A DNA stretch of 64,000 bases from NCBI RefSeq assembly GCF_003014695.1, contig NZ_PYAS01000007.1:310001-374000 (forward strand). The letters run 5' to 3'. The notes below the pieces were generated by a model. The model was not told where the DNA came from. It saw only the letters and a list, made by a program, of their open reading frames with translations, and searched no databases. Position 1 is the stretch's first letter. Every line of letters starts with the position of its first letter. Origin of the DNA: Dyadobacter jiangsuensis. GTDB taxonomy: Bacteria > Bacteroidota > Bacteroidia > Cytophagales > Spirosomataceae. Of the stretch, positions 54,320 through 63,452 are shown in pieces. Made by a program: the position numbers and the translations under genes.

Positions 54320-55822
54320 ATGAAACTTCTGAACCTTTTCTTACTGACATTTTCCGTTACCTGCGCGGCAATGGCCCAAAAAGCCAAACCGGCGCAAAAC
54401 GCCCTTCCCAACATCATTTACATCTACGCCGACGACCTCGGTTACGGCGAACTCGGCTGCTACGGCCAGCAAAAGATCAAAACGCCCAACCTCGACCGGT
54501 TGGCCAAAGAGGGCATCCGCTTCACCCAGCACTACACAGGTACGCCCGTGTGTGCGCCCGCGCGTGCCATGCTCATGACGGGCAAGCACGCGGGGCATTC
54601 GGCAATCCGCGGAAATTTCGAGCTCGGCACATTCCGCGACGACGAGGAGCGCGGACAAATGCCGTTACCCGCCTCTGAACTCACCGTGGCCGAACTCCTG
54701 AAACAAAAAGGCTATGCGACTGCCCTCACCGGCAAATGGGGCATGGGCATGAACAATACCGAAGGCACTCCGAGCCGGCAAGGGTTCGATTACTACTACG
54801 GCTACCTCGACCAGAAACAGGCGCATAACCTCTACCCGTCGCATTTGTGGGAGAACGACCGCTGGGACACCCTGGCGCAGCCCTGGCAGGACGTCCACCG
54901 CAAACTGGACCCGGCCACAGCCACCGACGCCGACTTCGATACTTTCAAAGGCAAGGAATATGCACCGATAAAAATGACCGAAAAGGCGCTGGCATTTATC
55001 GACCGGAGCAAAGGCGGGCCGTTTTTCCTGTACATGCCTTACACGATCCCGCACGTATCACTGCAAGCACCCGACGAGTATGTCAAGAAATACATCGGGC
55101 AGTTCGACGAGAAGCCTTATTATGGCGAAAAAGGCTATGCATCCACCAAATATCCGCTTTCGACCTATGCGGCCATGGTCACTTTTCTGGACGATCAGGT
55201 AGGCATTATTTTGGATAAACTAAAAGCACTGGGTCTGGACGGGAATACGATTGTGATGTTCAGCAGCGACAATGGCACCACTTTCAATGGCGGTGTGAAC
55301 CCGCAGTTTTTTAACAGCGTGGCCGGGCTGCGCGGCCTCAAAATGGACGTCTACGAAGGCGGTATCCGCGAACCGTTCATCGCCCGCTGGCCCGGAAAGA
55401 TCAAGCCGGGCCGGGTAACCGACCACATCTCCGCCCAGTTTGATCTTTTAGCCACATTAGCGGACCTGACAGGCCAACCCGCCCCTCCTTCCGACGGCAT
55501 TTCCTTTTTGCCCGAGCTATTAGGACAAACCAACAAGCAGCAAAAGCATCCATACCTCTATTTCGAATACCCCGAAAAAGGCGGCCAGATCGCCATCCGC
55601 ATGGGTGATTGGAAGGGTGTTAAAACCGACCTGCGCAAAAATCCCGGCAGTCCGTGGCAGCTTTTCAACCTCCAAACCGACCGTAGCGAAACCACCGACC
55701 TCGCAGCGAAGCATCCGGATATTTTGAAAAAATTCGACGAAATTGTCAAAAAAGAGCACCAGGAGCCAGCGAATCCGGCGTGGCAATTTGTGCTGCCCGT
55801 CATAGCGGCTAGTAATAATTAA
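54320..55822 (+). CDS. Secreted sulfatase (S1 family, Cys-type)
   Basis: A 500-residue sulfatase with signal peptide MKLLNLFLLTFSVTCAAMAQ. The calcium site DDLGYGELGCYG and the formylglycine motif VCAPARAML (CxPxR with Cys, so oxidation by an anaerobic or FGE-type maturase is needed) are present, followed by TGKHAGHSAIRGN, KGGPFFLYMPYTIPH and FSSDNGTTFNGG. It removes sulfate from a carbohydrate or aryl sulfate outside the cytoplasm. No maturase gene is in the window. It ends 1 base before the AraC gene, so the two may be co-transcribed. Confidence 0.9.
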   Translation: MKLLNLFLLTFSVTCAAMAQKAKPAQNALPNIIYIYADDLGYGELGCYGQQKIKTPNLDRLAKEGIRFTQHYTGTPVCAPARAMLMTGKHAGHSAIRGNFELGTFRDDEERGQMPLPASELTVAELLKQKGYATALTGKWGMGMNNTEGTPSRQGFDYYYGYLDQKQAHNLYPSHLWENDRWDTLAQPWQDVHRKLDPATATDADFDTFKGKEYAPIKMTEKALAFIDRSKGGPFFLYMPYTIPHVSLQAPDEYVKKYIGQFDEKPYYGEKGYASTKYPLSTYAAMVTFLDDQVGIILDKLKALGLDGNTIVMFSSDNGTTFNGGVNPQFFNSVAGLRGLKMDVYEGGIREPFIARWPGKIKPGRVTDHISAQFDLLATLADLTGQPAPPSDGISFLPELLGQTNKQQKHPYLYFEYPEKGGQIAIRMGDWKGVKTDLRKNPGSPWQLFNLQTDRSETTDLAAKHPDILKKFDEIVKKEHQEPANPAWQFVLPVIAASNN

Positions 55823-55823
55823 T

Positions 55824-56555
55824 ATGGCCTACACGGAATACCATCCTCATCCGGCGCTCGCGCCCTACATCGACGCCTACTGGAAAGTAACAGGCGATGA
55901 CTCGCCCGTAGCTACCCAAACGATCCTGCCGGATGGCTGCGTCGATATTATCATGAACCTCGGCGACGACGAGCTTCCGGATGCGGATGGTTTCTTCATG
56001 AAAAACGAAAAAAGTTACCTGGTGGGGACAATGTCCCACGCCATTGAAACTGCCGTGTCGGCCCGGTCGCTGCTCATCGGTGTACGTTTTCGGCCTGCCG
56101 GATTTGCTGCATTTTATCAATATGAATCCATGCACATTTTCACCGATCAAACAGTCGAGTTTGACCCAATGCTCGCTCCGGACCTCCGCGCTGCGGAATC
56201 GGAGCCTAAACCTTACCTGGATCAGTTCTTCCTCCGCAGGCTACAAAACGGGGACCGCAGAATGATGTCGGTCATCACGGAAATTGAATCAAAAAACGGC
56301 CGGATCGACGTCGCTACACTGGCGGCGAATAGTTGCTTGACGATCCGCCAATTGCAGCGGACATTCAAACAGCATATCGGCCTCAGCCCCAAGGAATTCC
56401 TCAACATCATGCGTTTCCGGCACGCGTTGCAGCTCATCAAAACAGGTAAAAAGCAATCCCTGCTCGACATTGCACTCGAAACGGGTTATTACGACCACGC
56501 CCACCTCAGCAACGAAATCCGCAGGTATGCGGGCGTCACTCCTTCACTGCTCTGA
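55824..56555 (+). CDS. AraC-family transcriptional regulator
   Basis: A 243-residue protein. The N-terminal domain (MAYTEYHPHPALAPYIDAYWKV, ILPDGCVDIIMNLG, LIGVRFRPAGFAAFY) is the sensing domain seen in many Bacteroidota AraC proteins. The C-terminal 100 residues hold the two helix-turn-helix motifs (VATLAANSCLTIRQLQRTF; LLDIALETGYYDHAHLSNE with the RRYAGVTPS end). It is placed directly behind the sulfatase gene and may regulate it, but no site is visible. Confidence 0.88.
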   Translation: MAYTEYHPHPALAPYIDAYWKVTGDDSPVATQTILPDGCVDIIMNLGDDELPDADGFFMKNEKSYLVGTMSHAIETAVSARSLLIGVRFRPAGFAAFYQYESMHIFTDQTVEFDPMLAPDLRAAESEPKPYLDQFFLRRLQNGDRRMMSVITEIESKNGRIDVATLAANSCLTIRQLQRTFKQHIGLSPKEFLNIMRFRHALQLIKTGKKQSLLDIALETGYYDHAHLSNEIRRYAGVTPSLL

Positions 56556-56596
56556 TTTTGTCGCATTTTTCCAAACAGCCTTCGCGGGACGGCTAT

Positions 56597-56604
56597 TAGT
56601 TTTG
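56597..56604 (+). promoter_or_regulatory. Possible -7 box for the VOC genes
   Basis: TAGTTTTG is a full match to TAnnTTTG, 24 bases before the first VOC start. No TTG at -33 spacing was found. Confidence 0.35.
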
Positions 56605-56627
56605 TTGCATCATTCAACAAACATCCC

Positions 56628-57068
56628 ATGGAACAACGACTCAGTGTACTTATGCTCGCTGCCGACGATCTTCCGGCGCTCCGCGATTTCTATACCCATG
56701 TCCTGGGCTGGGAAATTGAAGCGGCTAATCAGGATATCGCCTTTTTCAAATTGAACGGCATTTTGCTAGGCATGTTTGGACGGGAAGACCTCGCGAAATT
56801 CAACAATCGGGACCCGGAAGGAAGCGGCTTCCGCCCATTTAACATGGCTTTGATGGTCAATTCCCAGGCGGAGGTGGAAAGCATTTATAGCGAACTATCG
56901 GGTAAAGGTGTGGAAATCGTCCAGCCCATTACCGAACCGGATTTTGGGGGCTGTTATTTCCTGTTTGCCGACCCGGAAGGGAATATCTGGGAAATTTCAA
57001 ACAATCCTTTTATATCTGTTGACCAGTCGGGCAACGTGCTCGGACATCAGCCGATCGCTCATCTCTAA
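56628..57068 (+). CDS. VOC-superfamily (glyoxalase-like) protein
   Basis: A 146-residue protein with paired beta-alpha-beta-beta-beta modules: LSVLMLAADDLPALRDFYTHVLGWEIEA (first module), then FNMALMVNSQAEVESIYSELSGKGVEIV and YFLFADPEGNIWEISNNP (second). The closing DPEGNIWEI carries the metal-ligand Glu. It could be a small antibiotic-resistance, lactoylglutathione-lyase-like or dioxygenase-like protein; function undetermined. It is followed 13 bases on by a second VOC frame, which is broken. Confidence 0.82.
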   Translation: MEQRLSVLMLAADDLPALRDFYTHVLGWEIEAANQDIAFFKLNGILLGMFGREDLAKFNNRDPEGSGFRPFNMALMVNSQAEVESIYSELSGKGVEIVQPITEPDFGGCYFLFADPEGNIWEISNNPFISVDQSGNVLGHQPIAHL

Positions 57069-57081
57069 AACTCAGCTAACA

Positions 57082-57474
57082 ATGGCAAATTTCGCATACA
57101 CCATCCTGTACGTCCGCGACGTAGCCGCAACCATCGAATTCTACGAGAATGCATTTGGCTTTCAAAGGAAATTTATCACGCCCGACGGCGATTACAGCGA
57201 GTTGATCACAGGCAACACTACCCTGTCATTTGCGCAAACCGACCTAGCCAAAACCAACGTCCCCGAAGGCTTCACGGAAAGCGATCCCGCTGCGAAGCCA
57301 TTTGCATTCGAGATTGGATTTACAGTCGAAAATGTGGAGGAAGCATTTCAAAAGGCACTGAATGCCGGCGCGACGCTGGTATCGGAACCCAAAACCAAAC
57401 CCTAGGGGCAGGTTGTATCCTATGTCCGCGACCTGAACGGGTTTCTGGTTGAGATTTGTACGGCAGTGAGCTGA
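57082..57474 (+). pseudogene. VOC-superfamily gene interrupted by an in-frame TAG
   Basis: The frame starts MANFAYTILYVRDVAATIEF and runs to VSEPKTKP, then a TAG at 57403-57405, then continues without shift for 22 more codons (GQVVSYVRDLNGFLVEICTA...) to TGA at 57474. The post-stop part is exactly the expected final strands, including the DLNGFLVEI segment with the metal-ligand Glu. Homologues usually have KPWGQ at this point, so TAG most likely replaced TGG. Without the tail the protein (107 residues) would lack a metal ligand. Pseudogene by a single nonsense change is the simplest view; sequencing error is possible. Confidence 0.75.
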
Positions 57475-57593
57475 ATGACCGCCGACCGCCGACCGCCATT
57501 CTTCCGCTCCCCCATTGAAATTCACCGGCGGTTGCATTACATTGGGCAGTAATTGAAACATCATCACTCATTACTGCCAAGTATAATTTTCCC

Positions 57594-59003
57594 ATGATCA
57601 ACCAGGACTATGATCTGATCGTCATCGGCTCCGGGCCGGGCGGGTACACCGCGGCCATCCGGGCATCCCAATTAGGCTACAAAACAGCCATTATCGAAAA
57701 GTACAACGCCCTCGGCGGCACCTGCACCAATGTGGGCTGCATTCCCGCCAAGGCATTGCTCGACAGCTCCGAGCATTACCATGATGCCGAAACGCGCTTC
57801 GCAAATTTTGGTATTCAAATCAAGGGGCTTTCGGTGGATGTGAAGCAGTTCTTCGGACGCAAAAGCGAAGTGGTATCGCAAAATGTATCGGGCATCAATT
57901 TTCTCATGAAGAAAAACAAGATCGCCGTGATTTATGGTACCGCACGGTTCCTCTCCAACGACCGCATTACCGTGAAAGCGGCTGACGGTTCGGAGCAGGA
58001 GTACCAAAGCAAATACACGATCATCGCCACGGGTTCGAAGCCTATTTCACTGCCGAATGCGGCGATCGACAAAAAACGCATCATCTCTTCCACCGAGGCG
58101 CTGTCGCTGAATGAAATACCGGCCACCATGTCGGTGATCGGCGGCGGGGTAATTGGTGTGGAAATGGCGTCGGTATATGCACGGCTCGGCACCAAAGTGA
58201 CGATCATCGAATATGCGGCCAACCTTGTGCCGACGATGGACAAGGAACTGACGACCGAACTGAAAAAGATCCTCACCAAGTCGGGGATCGACATCCTCCT
58301 CAGCCAGCGTGTCGATTCGGCCGTGAGCGACGGGAAGCAGGTGACAGTCAAATACACCGGCGCAGATCAGAAACAGCAGGAAATCACTACCGATTATTGC
58401 ATGGTCGCGGTCGGCCGGAAACCTTACACCGACGGTTTGGGCCTTGAAAACACTTCCATCCAAAAGGACGACCGCGGCCGGATCGAAACCAATGCGACCT
58501 TCCAGACGACCGCACCCAATGTGTATGCGATCGGCGACGTCATCAAAGGGCCGATGCTTGCCCATAAGGCCGAAGATGAAGCGATTGCCGCGGTGGAAGG
58601 CATTCACGGCCATCCGCACCACATCAATTACGACCGCATTCCGGGTGTCGTGTACAGCTGGCCGGAAGTGGCGAGCGTGGGGCTAACCGAAGAGCAGCTC
58701 AAAGAGCAGGGCATTCCTTATAATAAAGGCAAGTTCCCGTTCTCGGCTAGTGGTCGCGGACGCGCAGCCGGCGACACGTCCGGTTTTGCCAAAGTGCTTT
58801 CCGATCCGAAATACGGCGAGGTACTGGGCGTACACATCATCGGCGCCCGTGCCGCCGACCTGATTGCCCAGGCCGTGACGATCATGGAATATGAAATCAC
58901 GGATCTCGCATCGGCAACGATTTCCTACGCGCACCCGACGTATGCAGAGGCGCTGAAAGAGGCGTTTCTGACGGCCTCAGGGCGTGGTGCTTTAAATATG
59001 TAA
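57594..59003 (+). CDS. lpdA: Dihydrolipoyl dehydrogenase (E3)
   Basis: A 469-residue flavoprotein of the usual length. FAD loop DLIVIGSGPGGYTAAIRASQ, redox-active disulfide GGTCTNVGCIPAKALLDS, NAD loop SVIGGGVIGVEMASVYARLG, FAD-contact NVYAIGDVIKGPMLAHKAEDE and the C-terminal His-Glu pair in SYAHPTYAEALKEAF are all seen. It re-oxidises the lipoyl groups of 2-oxo-acid dehydrogenase and glycine-cleavage complexes. It stands alone, not beside E1/E2 genes. A palindromic element follows 7 bases after the stop. Confidence 0.94.
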   Translation: MINQDYDLIVIGSGPGGYTAAIRASQLGYKTAIIEKYNALGGTCTNVGCIPAKALLDSSEHYHDAETRFANFGIQIKGLSVDVKQFFGRKSEVVSQNVSGINFLMKKNKIAVIYGTARFLSNDRITVKAADGSEQEYQSKYTIIATGSKPISLPNAAIDKKRIISSTEALSLNEIPATMSVIGGGVIGVEMASVYARLGTKVTIIEYAANLVPTMDKELTTELKKILTKSGIDILLSQRVDSAVSDGKQVTVKYTGADQKQQEITTDYCMVAVGRKPYTDGLGLENTSIQKDDRGRIETNATFQTTAPNVYAIGDVIKGPMLAHKAEDEAIAAVEGIHGHPHHINYDRIPGVVYSWPEVASVGLTEEQLKEQGIPYNKGKFPFSASGRGRAAGDTSGFAKVLSDPKYGEVLGVHIIGARAADLIAQAVTIMEYEITDLASATISYAHPTYAEALKEAFLTASGRGALNM

Positions 59004-59010
59004 GGTTTGT

Positions 59011-59184
59011 GTTGTTGTTACATGCCTACGGCATTGCCCCTCATGAATTTGAACTGTCTGCTACCAATGTTTCATCGCTAACGCGATTAAGCGTTCCGCC
59101 TAAAAGTGTCATTAGGCACGTAACATTGGTAGCCAGGCGTTCCGGAACGTGTGTTTCAAAATGCCCTAGGCATGTCACAACAAC
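59011..59184. repeat. Nested-palindrome element between convergent genes
   Basis: Outer arms 59011-59035 and 59160-59184 match as inverted repeats at 23 of 25 bases (GTTGTTGT.ACATGCCTA.GGCATT). Inside are CTACCAATGTT/AACATTGGTAG (59061-59071, 59122-59132), a GCCTAA/TTAGGC stem (59098-59117) and the palindrome CGTTCCGGAACG (59138-59149). It fills almost the whole gap between lpdA and the epimerase gene. It looks like a small mobile or REP-like unit; no target-site duplication was evident and no coding frame is credible. Confidence 0.7.
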
Positions 59185-59196
59185 TACAATTTCGCC

Positions 59197-60183
59197 TTAC
59201 GACTCCACTGGAAACGGCCCTTCCTCAAACTCCTCTTCGTGGTACCCCTTGCTGCCGATTTCGCGCGCAAGCTCGCTCCGGAAATCAGTGCCATTTCGTA
59301 AACTCCGGAGCACGTGGGTAAAATCATATTCCGGCTCCCACCCGAGGTCGCGACGCGCACGCTCATTCACATACACGCGGTCGATCTCGGAAAACAACTT
59401 CCAGCCTTGCACAGCAAAAAGTATTTCGCATTCGGGATAAAGCGTGCGGATCACCGCTGTTGCATCGGTGTGTAACTGTGCCAATTGCGAAGGCGTAAAC
59501 GGCGTGGTCGCCGAGATAATGTATTTGCCGAAACCAATCGTTCCGGCTTTTTCCATGGCTAATAAATGCGCTGAAACGGCATCGGCAATGTCGACGCGGC
59601 GGTAGAGCAATTCCAGCGCCTGTACATTGGGCGTGTCGTACAACTTGCGGGTTTCGGCATTGTCATCGTCCTCGGGGAAGAAGCGCGACGTCCGCAGGAT
59701 CAGCACCGGCAGCCCGCTTTTGCGATGAAACAATTCGCAGAGGCTTTCGGCGGCCAGCTTGGTGACGCTGTAAATGTTTTTAGGCTGCGGAACAACCTCT
59801 TCCGTAATCCATGCCGCGGGTGCTCCTTTCGCGGGGTTCATCGCCGAACCGAACGTGCTGGTGGTGCTGGTAAACAAAAAGGCCGACACATTTTGCAGCA
59901 CTGCCTCTTCGAGCAGGTTGAGCGTGCCAGTGATATTGGTATCCACAAAATCCTGCTTGCTGTGTGTCGCGACATGCGGCTTGTGCAAAGTAGCAGTGTG
60001 CATGACGGTGCGGATGCCGCGCATCGCTGTGCTCACAAAATCCCTGTCTGCAATATCGCCTACCAGATCGGTATATGCCGAATGTTTAATATCAATGCCT
60101 GTGGCTGCTATGCCCCGGCTCCTGAGGGTACGCATAAGCGCCTCGCCCAAATGCCCGGCACTGCCTGTTACCAGAATACTCAT
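59197..60183 (-). CDS. Extended-SDR NAD-dependent epimerase/dehydratase
   Basis: A 328-residue protein starting at MSILVTGSAGHLGEALMR (Rossmann GxxGxxG); an upstream ATG adds nine unlikely residues. The active-site pair is YSVTKLAAESLCELF (YxxxK), preceded by the FLFTSTTSTFGSAMNP stretch with the catalytic Thr/Ser. It oxidises, epimerises or reduces a nucleotide sugar or similar substrate. Substrate unassigned. It is convergent with lpdA and divergent from the second AraC gene. Confidence 0.84.
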   Translation of the reverse strand: MSILVTGSAGHLGEALMRTLRSRGIAATGIDIKHSAYTDLVGDIADRDFVSTAMRGIRTVMHTATLHKPHVATHSKQDFVDTNITGTLNLLEEAVLQNVSAFLFTSTTSTFGSAMNPAKGAPAAWITEEVVPQPKNIYSVTKLAAESLCELFHRKSGLPVLILRTSRFFPEDDDNAETRKLYDTPNVQALELLYRRVDIADAVSAHLLAMEKAGTIGFGKYIISATTPFTPSQLAQLHTDATAVIRTLYPECEILFAVQGWKLFSEIDRVYVNERARRDLGWEPEYDFTHVLRSLRNGTDFRSELAREIGSKGYHEEEFEEGPFPVES

Positions 60184-60266
60184 GATTGTTTCAAACCTGT
60201 TTTCCGGCAAAGGTAGCAGTCCCGCATTTTGAAAAATATTGGGTTAGCCGATAAAAACATTGAAAT

Positions 60267-61253
60267 TTGTGTATGGCTTATATCATTGATAATGAATCAT
60301 ACAGGGAAATCGCGGGCAGGAAGTTTCTTTCGCAGTCTTCGGTGGATACCTTCGAGCACGATGCGCCGCGGATACCTTTCGTGAACCATCGTGTGAAGAA
60401 TACCTATTCCCGTAATTTCGGCATTATCCGTTTCCAGGCCGATTTTTTGCAGGATATGCAAATCCGCGGTATGAAAAGCGACCCGCACATCAGCCTGCAT
60501 TTCCAACTCACAGGCCATTCCAACGCACATTTCCGCGATATTCCCGGCGAACACCCGCTTCGGCCGGCCGAGTACAATATTTATTATTCCGAAAATTTCG
60601 ATTCGGACATCTTCTATAACCGGCAGAAAGGCTTTGAATACCTGGCTTTGATCCTGAAAAAGGAGCATTTGCTGCAATTCCTGCAACAAAACGGCAGTCC
60701 GGTAAAACAGCTGGAAAAGGCGCTGGAAAACGGGCGGCCGCTGGCGCTTTTCAGGAAAGCGGCACCGGTGAATGCCGAAATGCATTCGGTATTGCACCGC
60801 ATATTGCATGCACCCGTGGCCGACGACCTTTCGGAAATGTACCTGAACGGCAAAATCCTGGAATTACTCGCCCTGCAATTGCAGCAGTACCGGCAGGAGC
60901 GGGACGCTATCAGTTTGCATTCGGGTACCAGTCAAGAGCTCTCCGAAATTTTCGATTACCTCAATACCCATTTCCTGACAGCCCATTCACTGGAAAACAT
61001 TGCCCAAAACTCGCGTCTGACCGAACACCAGATCCGCGAGGGTTTCAAATTGAAATACAATACCACGGTATACGGGCTGATCCACGAGAAACGGATGTTG
61101 TACGCCCGCCAAATGCTGCTCGACGGCGGTATGACGGTCGATGAGGTGGCCAACGCCGTGGGATATTCCACCGGCAGCAACTTCATTCAGGCATTTAAGA
61201 GGAAGTTCGGCATTACGCCCAAGCAAATGCAGTTGCAGCGCAGCTCACGATAG
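60267..61253 (+). CDS. AraC-family transcriptional regulator
   Basis: A 328-residue regulator (start 60267, or 60273 at MAYIIDNESYREI). An N-terminal region of about 220 residues without a recognised ligand fold (EYNIYYSENFDSDIFYNRQK, LILKKEHLLQFLQQNG) precedes the HTH pair: AHSLENIAQNSRLTEHQIRE and TVDEVANAVGYSTGSNFIQAFKRKFGITPKQ. It is divergent from the epimerase gene, 83 bases away, a usual layout for a local regulator of that gene. Confidence 0.86.
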   Translation: MCMAYIIDNESYREIAGRKFLSQSSVDTFEHDAPRIPFVNHRVKNTYSRNFGIIRFQADFLQDMQIRGMKSDPHISLHFQLTGHSNAHFRDIPGEHPLRPAEYNIYYSENFDSDIFYNRQKGFEYLALILKKEHLLQFLQQNGSPVKQLEKALENGRPLALFRKAAPVNAEMHSVLHRILHAPVADDLSEMYLNGKILELLALQLQQYRQERDAISLHSGTSQELSEIFDYLNTHFLTAHSLENIAQNSRLTEHQIREGFKLKYNTTVYGLIHEKRMLYARQMLLDGGMTVDEVANAVGYSTGSNFIQAFKRKFGITPKQMQLQRSSR

Positions 61254-61259
61254 CCCCAA

Positions 61260-62177
61260 TCAGATCATCCATTTACGTTCGGTGGTAAATGAAATGGTAA
61301 GCCACATTTTATAATCCCCCCGGATGCGTTCGTACAGCTCCTGCCTCATCGCATCGAGCTCCTTCACCTGCGTATGCGCGAGTTCTTCGGGCAGCAAAAA
61401 GTCGATTTCAATGGTGTAGCTGCTGCCTGTTTTGGCAACGCGCACATATTCATCGATGAAGCCGTAATGCTTCGAGATCGCCTCGGCTTCCTGGTGAATT
61501 TTCTCTTCCACCTCGTCGTCGGGCGCGAATTGGAGCAACTCCCTAATATTTTTCCAAAACGTCCTTACCGGAATGCGCAGGAAAAGGATAGAAATGACAA
61601 TCACCATCCCCGGATCGAGGTACGGAATCAGGTAGGCCATGGACGTATCCCGCAGAAAATACCCCAACGACAGCACCACGAGTACGCCGGTACTCAACAG
61701 GGCATCGAGCTGCCACTCGGTGGCTTCGATGCGCACATATTCCGAACGGATTTGCAGCGCTTTCCGGCGGAAATACAACCAGAGCAAAAAACAGCCGATA
61801 ATGGAGGCTATCAGATAAGGTAATGCAATGTCGAGCTCGACCAGCTTTCCGCCGCCGATGATGTCCATTACCGACGTCGCGAGCGAATACAAACAAAGGA
61901 AAATGATCACCGCCGATTGCAGCGTCATGGAAAACGGCTCGAATTGCGCGCGTCCGAAAGGCAGGTCGTCATCGTCGGGCTTACGGACGAAGTTGTTCAC
62001 CAGCAGCGACACCCCCGACAGGCTGATCCCGACCATCGAAAAAAGGGCGTCGAAAATAATGGATTTGGAATCACCGGCTATACCGACGATAATGGCCCAG
62101 ATCGTAAAAGCCGAACCGGTAATGATCGAAAGCTTGATCAGCCGTCGCTCCCTGAGCCGTTTTTGTCTCTCATTCAT
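61260..62177 (-). CDS. Cation diffusion facilitator (CDF)-like membrane transporter with altered metal site
   Basis: A 305-residue protein starting at MNERQKRLRERRLIKLS; an ATG 46 codons upstream gives a non-conserved extension. Six membrane helices and a C-terminal cytoplasmic domain (VEEKIHQEAEAISKHYG, SYTIEIDFLLPEEL) fit CDF topology. The TM2 site SIIFDALFSMVG keeps only the first Asp of DxxxD, and the TM5 site EATEWQLDALL has Glu where HxxxD has His. Metal transport is likely but specificity probably differs from Zn/Mn CDFs. Confidence 0.8.
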   Translation of the reverse strand: MNERQKRLRERRLIKLSIITGSAFTIWAIIVGIAGDSKSIIFDALFSMVGISLSGVSLLVNNFVRKPDDDDLPFGRAQFEPFSMTLQSAVIIFLCLYSLATSVMDIIGGGKLVELDIALPYLIASIIGCFLLWLYFRRKALQIRSEYVRIEATEWQLDALLSTGVLVVLSLGYFLRDTSMAYLIPYLDPGMVIVISILFLRIPVRTFWKNIRELLQFAPDDEVEEKIHQEAEAISKHYGFIDEYVRVAKTGSSYTIEIDFLLPEELAHTQVKELDAMRQELYERIRGDYKMWLTISFTTERKWMI

Positions 62178-62315
62178 AAAGCCGGGCAAACGCAGGATAC
62201 CACGCGATCGCTCTGAATAAGTTAGAAATACCTTTAACGGAAAGCAAGTTCCGGGAGAGGTATTACCATTTTGTAAAATAGCAGCGCTGCGGCCATCGCT
62301 CTGCCCTATTTCCAA

Positions 62316-63437
62316 TCATTTTCCTGCACGACCAACGCCGAACTGGTCGCCCGCGCGTACCGGCTTGTTCCCCACAAACTGGACTTCCACCATTTTCTCG
62401 CTGGCCACATTATTATGAAACTCATCCTCCAACGTGGTGATGATTTTACGGGTTTTGACGTCAATCACCTCCCCGCTCGACGGGTATGCATACCGGCCGT
62501 CCATGCTGAATGTCACCCAGCCCGGCATATCCTGTACCGGGATCGTGGTGAGCTGCTGATAAGGCGGTTTTGCACTGAAAACGTGCATCCGCATATTGTG
62601 CCCGTCGCAGAGCCATAGTTCCGTCTCGTCGGGCGTGAGGCCAATGCCATGGCTGGGGTTACCATGCCGCCGCACAGGGCCGCGCTCCCACCCTTCTACT
62701 TCGATATGCGCAATTTTGGTACCCTTTTGAATGTCGCCTACCTCAAAGCCCAGCAGACTGTCGACCGTAATGTAAGCCCGCGATTCGTCGGCGGTGATGG
62801 TGAATGGCCGTACGTAATTGGCGAATGGGCCTACCTTCCGGGTGAGCTCATGTGTTTTCGGGTCGGCGATATGCAGCCAAGGGCTCGCGATGTCGCCCAT
62901 GTACACCGCATTTCCCGAAGCACCGTAAATCGTATTATGTGCCCTTTTATGCACGGTGATCTTTTTGATAATATCCCCCGTTTCGCAACTGACCACATTC
63001 CAGAACCCTTTTTCGAGGGACGGCAGGTACATCGTGCGGCCGTCGGGCGAGATTGCCATCCGGTCGCAGCCGCCTTCAAATGCCTTTTCCCAAACGATCT
63101 TTTCTGTCGTAAGATCGATCCGTTGCAATCCTTCGATCGTGCTCACGAAAATGCTGTTCAGCGGCAGGCTCACCGCCACACCTTTCACATTGGAAGGCTT
63201 GCCATTCGGGTGCATACCGCGGGTAGCGATCCTTTTCACGAACCGGTGATGGTTGTCCATATCAAAAACCAGCAACCCGTGCCCGCCGTAACCGAGGTAA
63301 TCCCTGATACCGGGCGTCGCTACGTACAGGTAGCGCTTCGCACCCGCGGATTTGCCTGCTTTAGGTGCCTGCTGCGCAATACCCGCGTGTGTGAGTGCGA
63401 TTTGAAGTAAACTCAACCAGATACAGATCCTTTTCAT
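62316..63437 (-). CDS. Secreted YncE-like beta-propeller protein
   Basis: A 373-residue protein; start at MKRICIWLSLLQIALTHAGIAQ gives a good signal peptide. Repeated seven-bladed YVTN-type strands are seen (YLYVATPGIRDYLGYGGHGLLVFDMDNH, GCDRMAISPDGRTMYLPSLEKGFWNVV, PSHGIGLTPDETELWLCDGHNMRMHVF, GWVTFSMDGRYAYPSSGEVIDVKTRKI). Probably a binding or scaffolding protein of the periplasm. It is 15 bases after the Gfo/Idh/MocA gene and could share its operon. Confidence 0.78.
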   Translation of the reverse strand: MKRICIWLSLLQIALTHAGIAQQAPKAGKSAGAKRYLYVATPGIRDYLGYGGHGLLVFDMDNHHRFVKRIATRGMHPNGKPSNVKGVAVSLPLNSIFVSTIEGLQRIDLTTEKIVWEKAFEGGCDRMAISPDGRTMYLPSLEKGFWNVVSCETGDIIKKITVHKRAHNTIYGASGNAVYMGDIASPWLHIADPKTHELTRKVGPFANYVRPFTITADESRAYITVDSLLGFEVGDIQKGTKIAHIEVEGWERGPVRRHGNPSHGIGLTPDETELWLCDGHNMRMHVFSAKPPYQQLTTIPVQDMPGWVTFSMDGRYAYPSSGEVIDVKTRKIITTLEDEFHNNVASEKMVEVQFVGNKPVRAGDQFGVGRAGK

Positions 63438-63452
63438 ATTTATCTGCAAAAT

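Noticed and set aside
57477..57497. GACCGCC heptamer repeated three times
   Set aside because: Short and outside any recognised element; probably simple slippage, with no sign of function.
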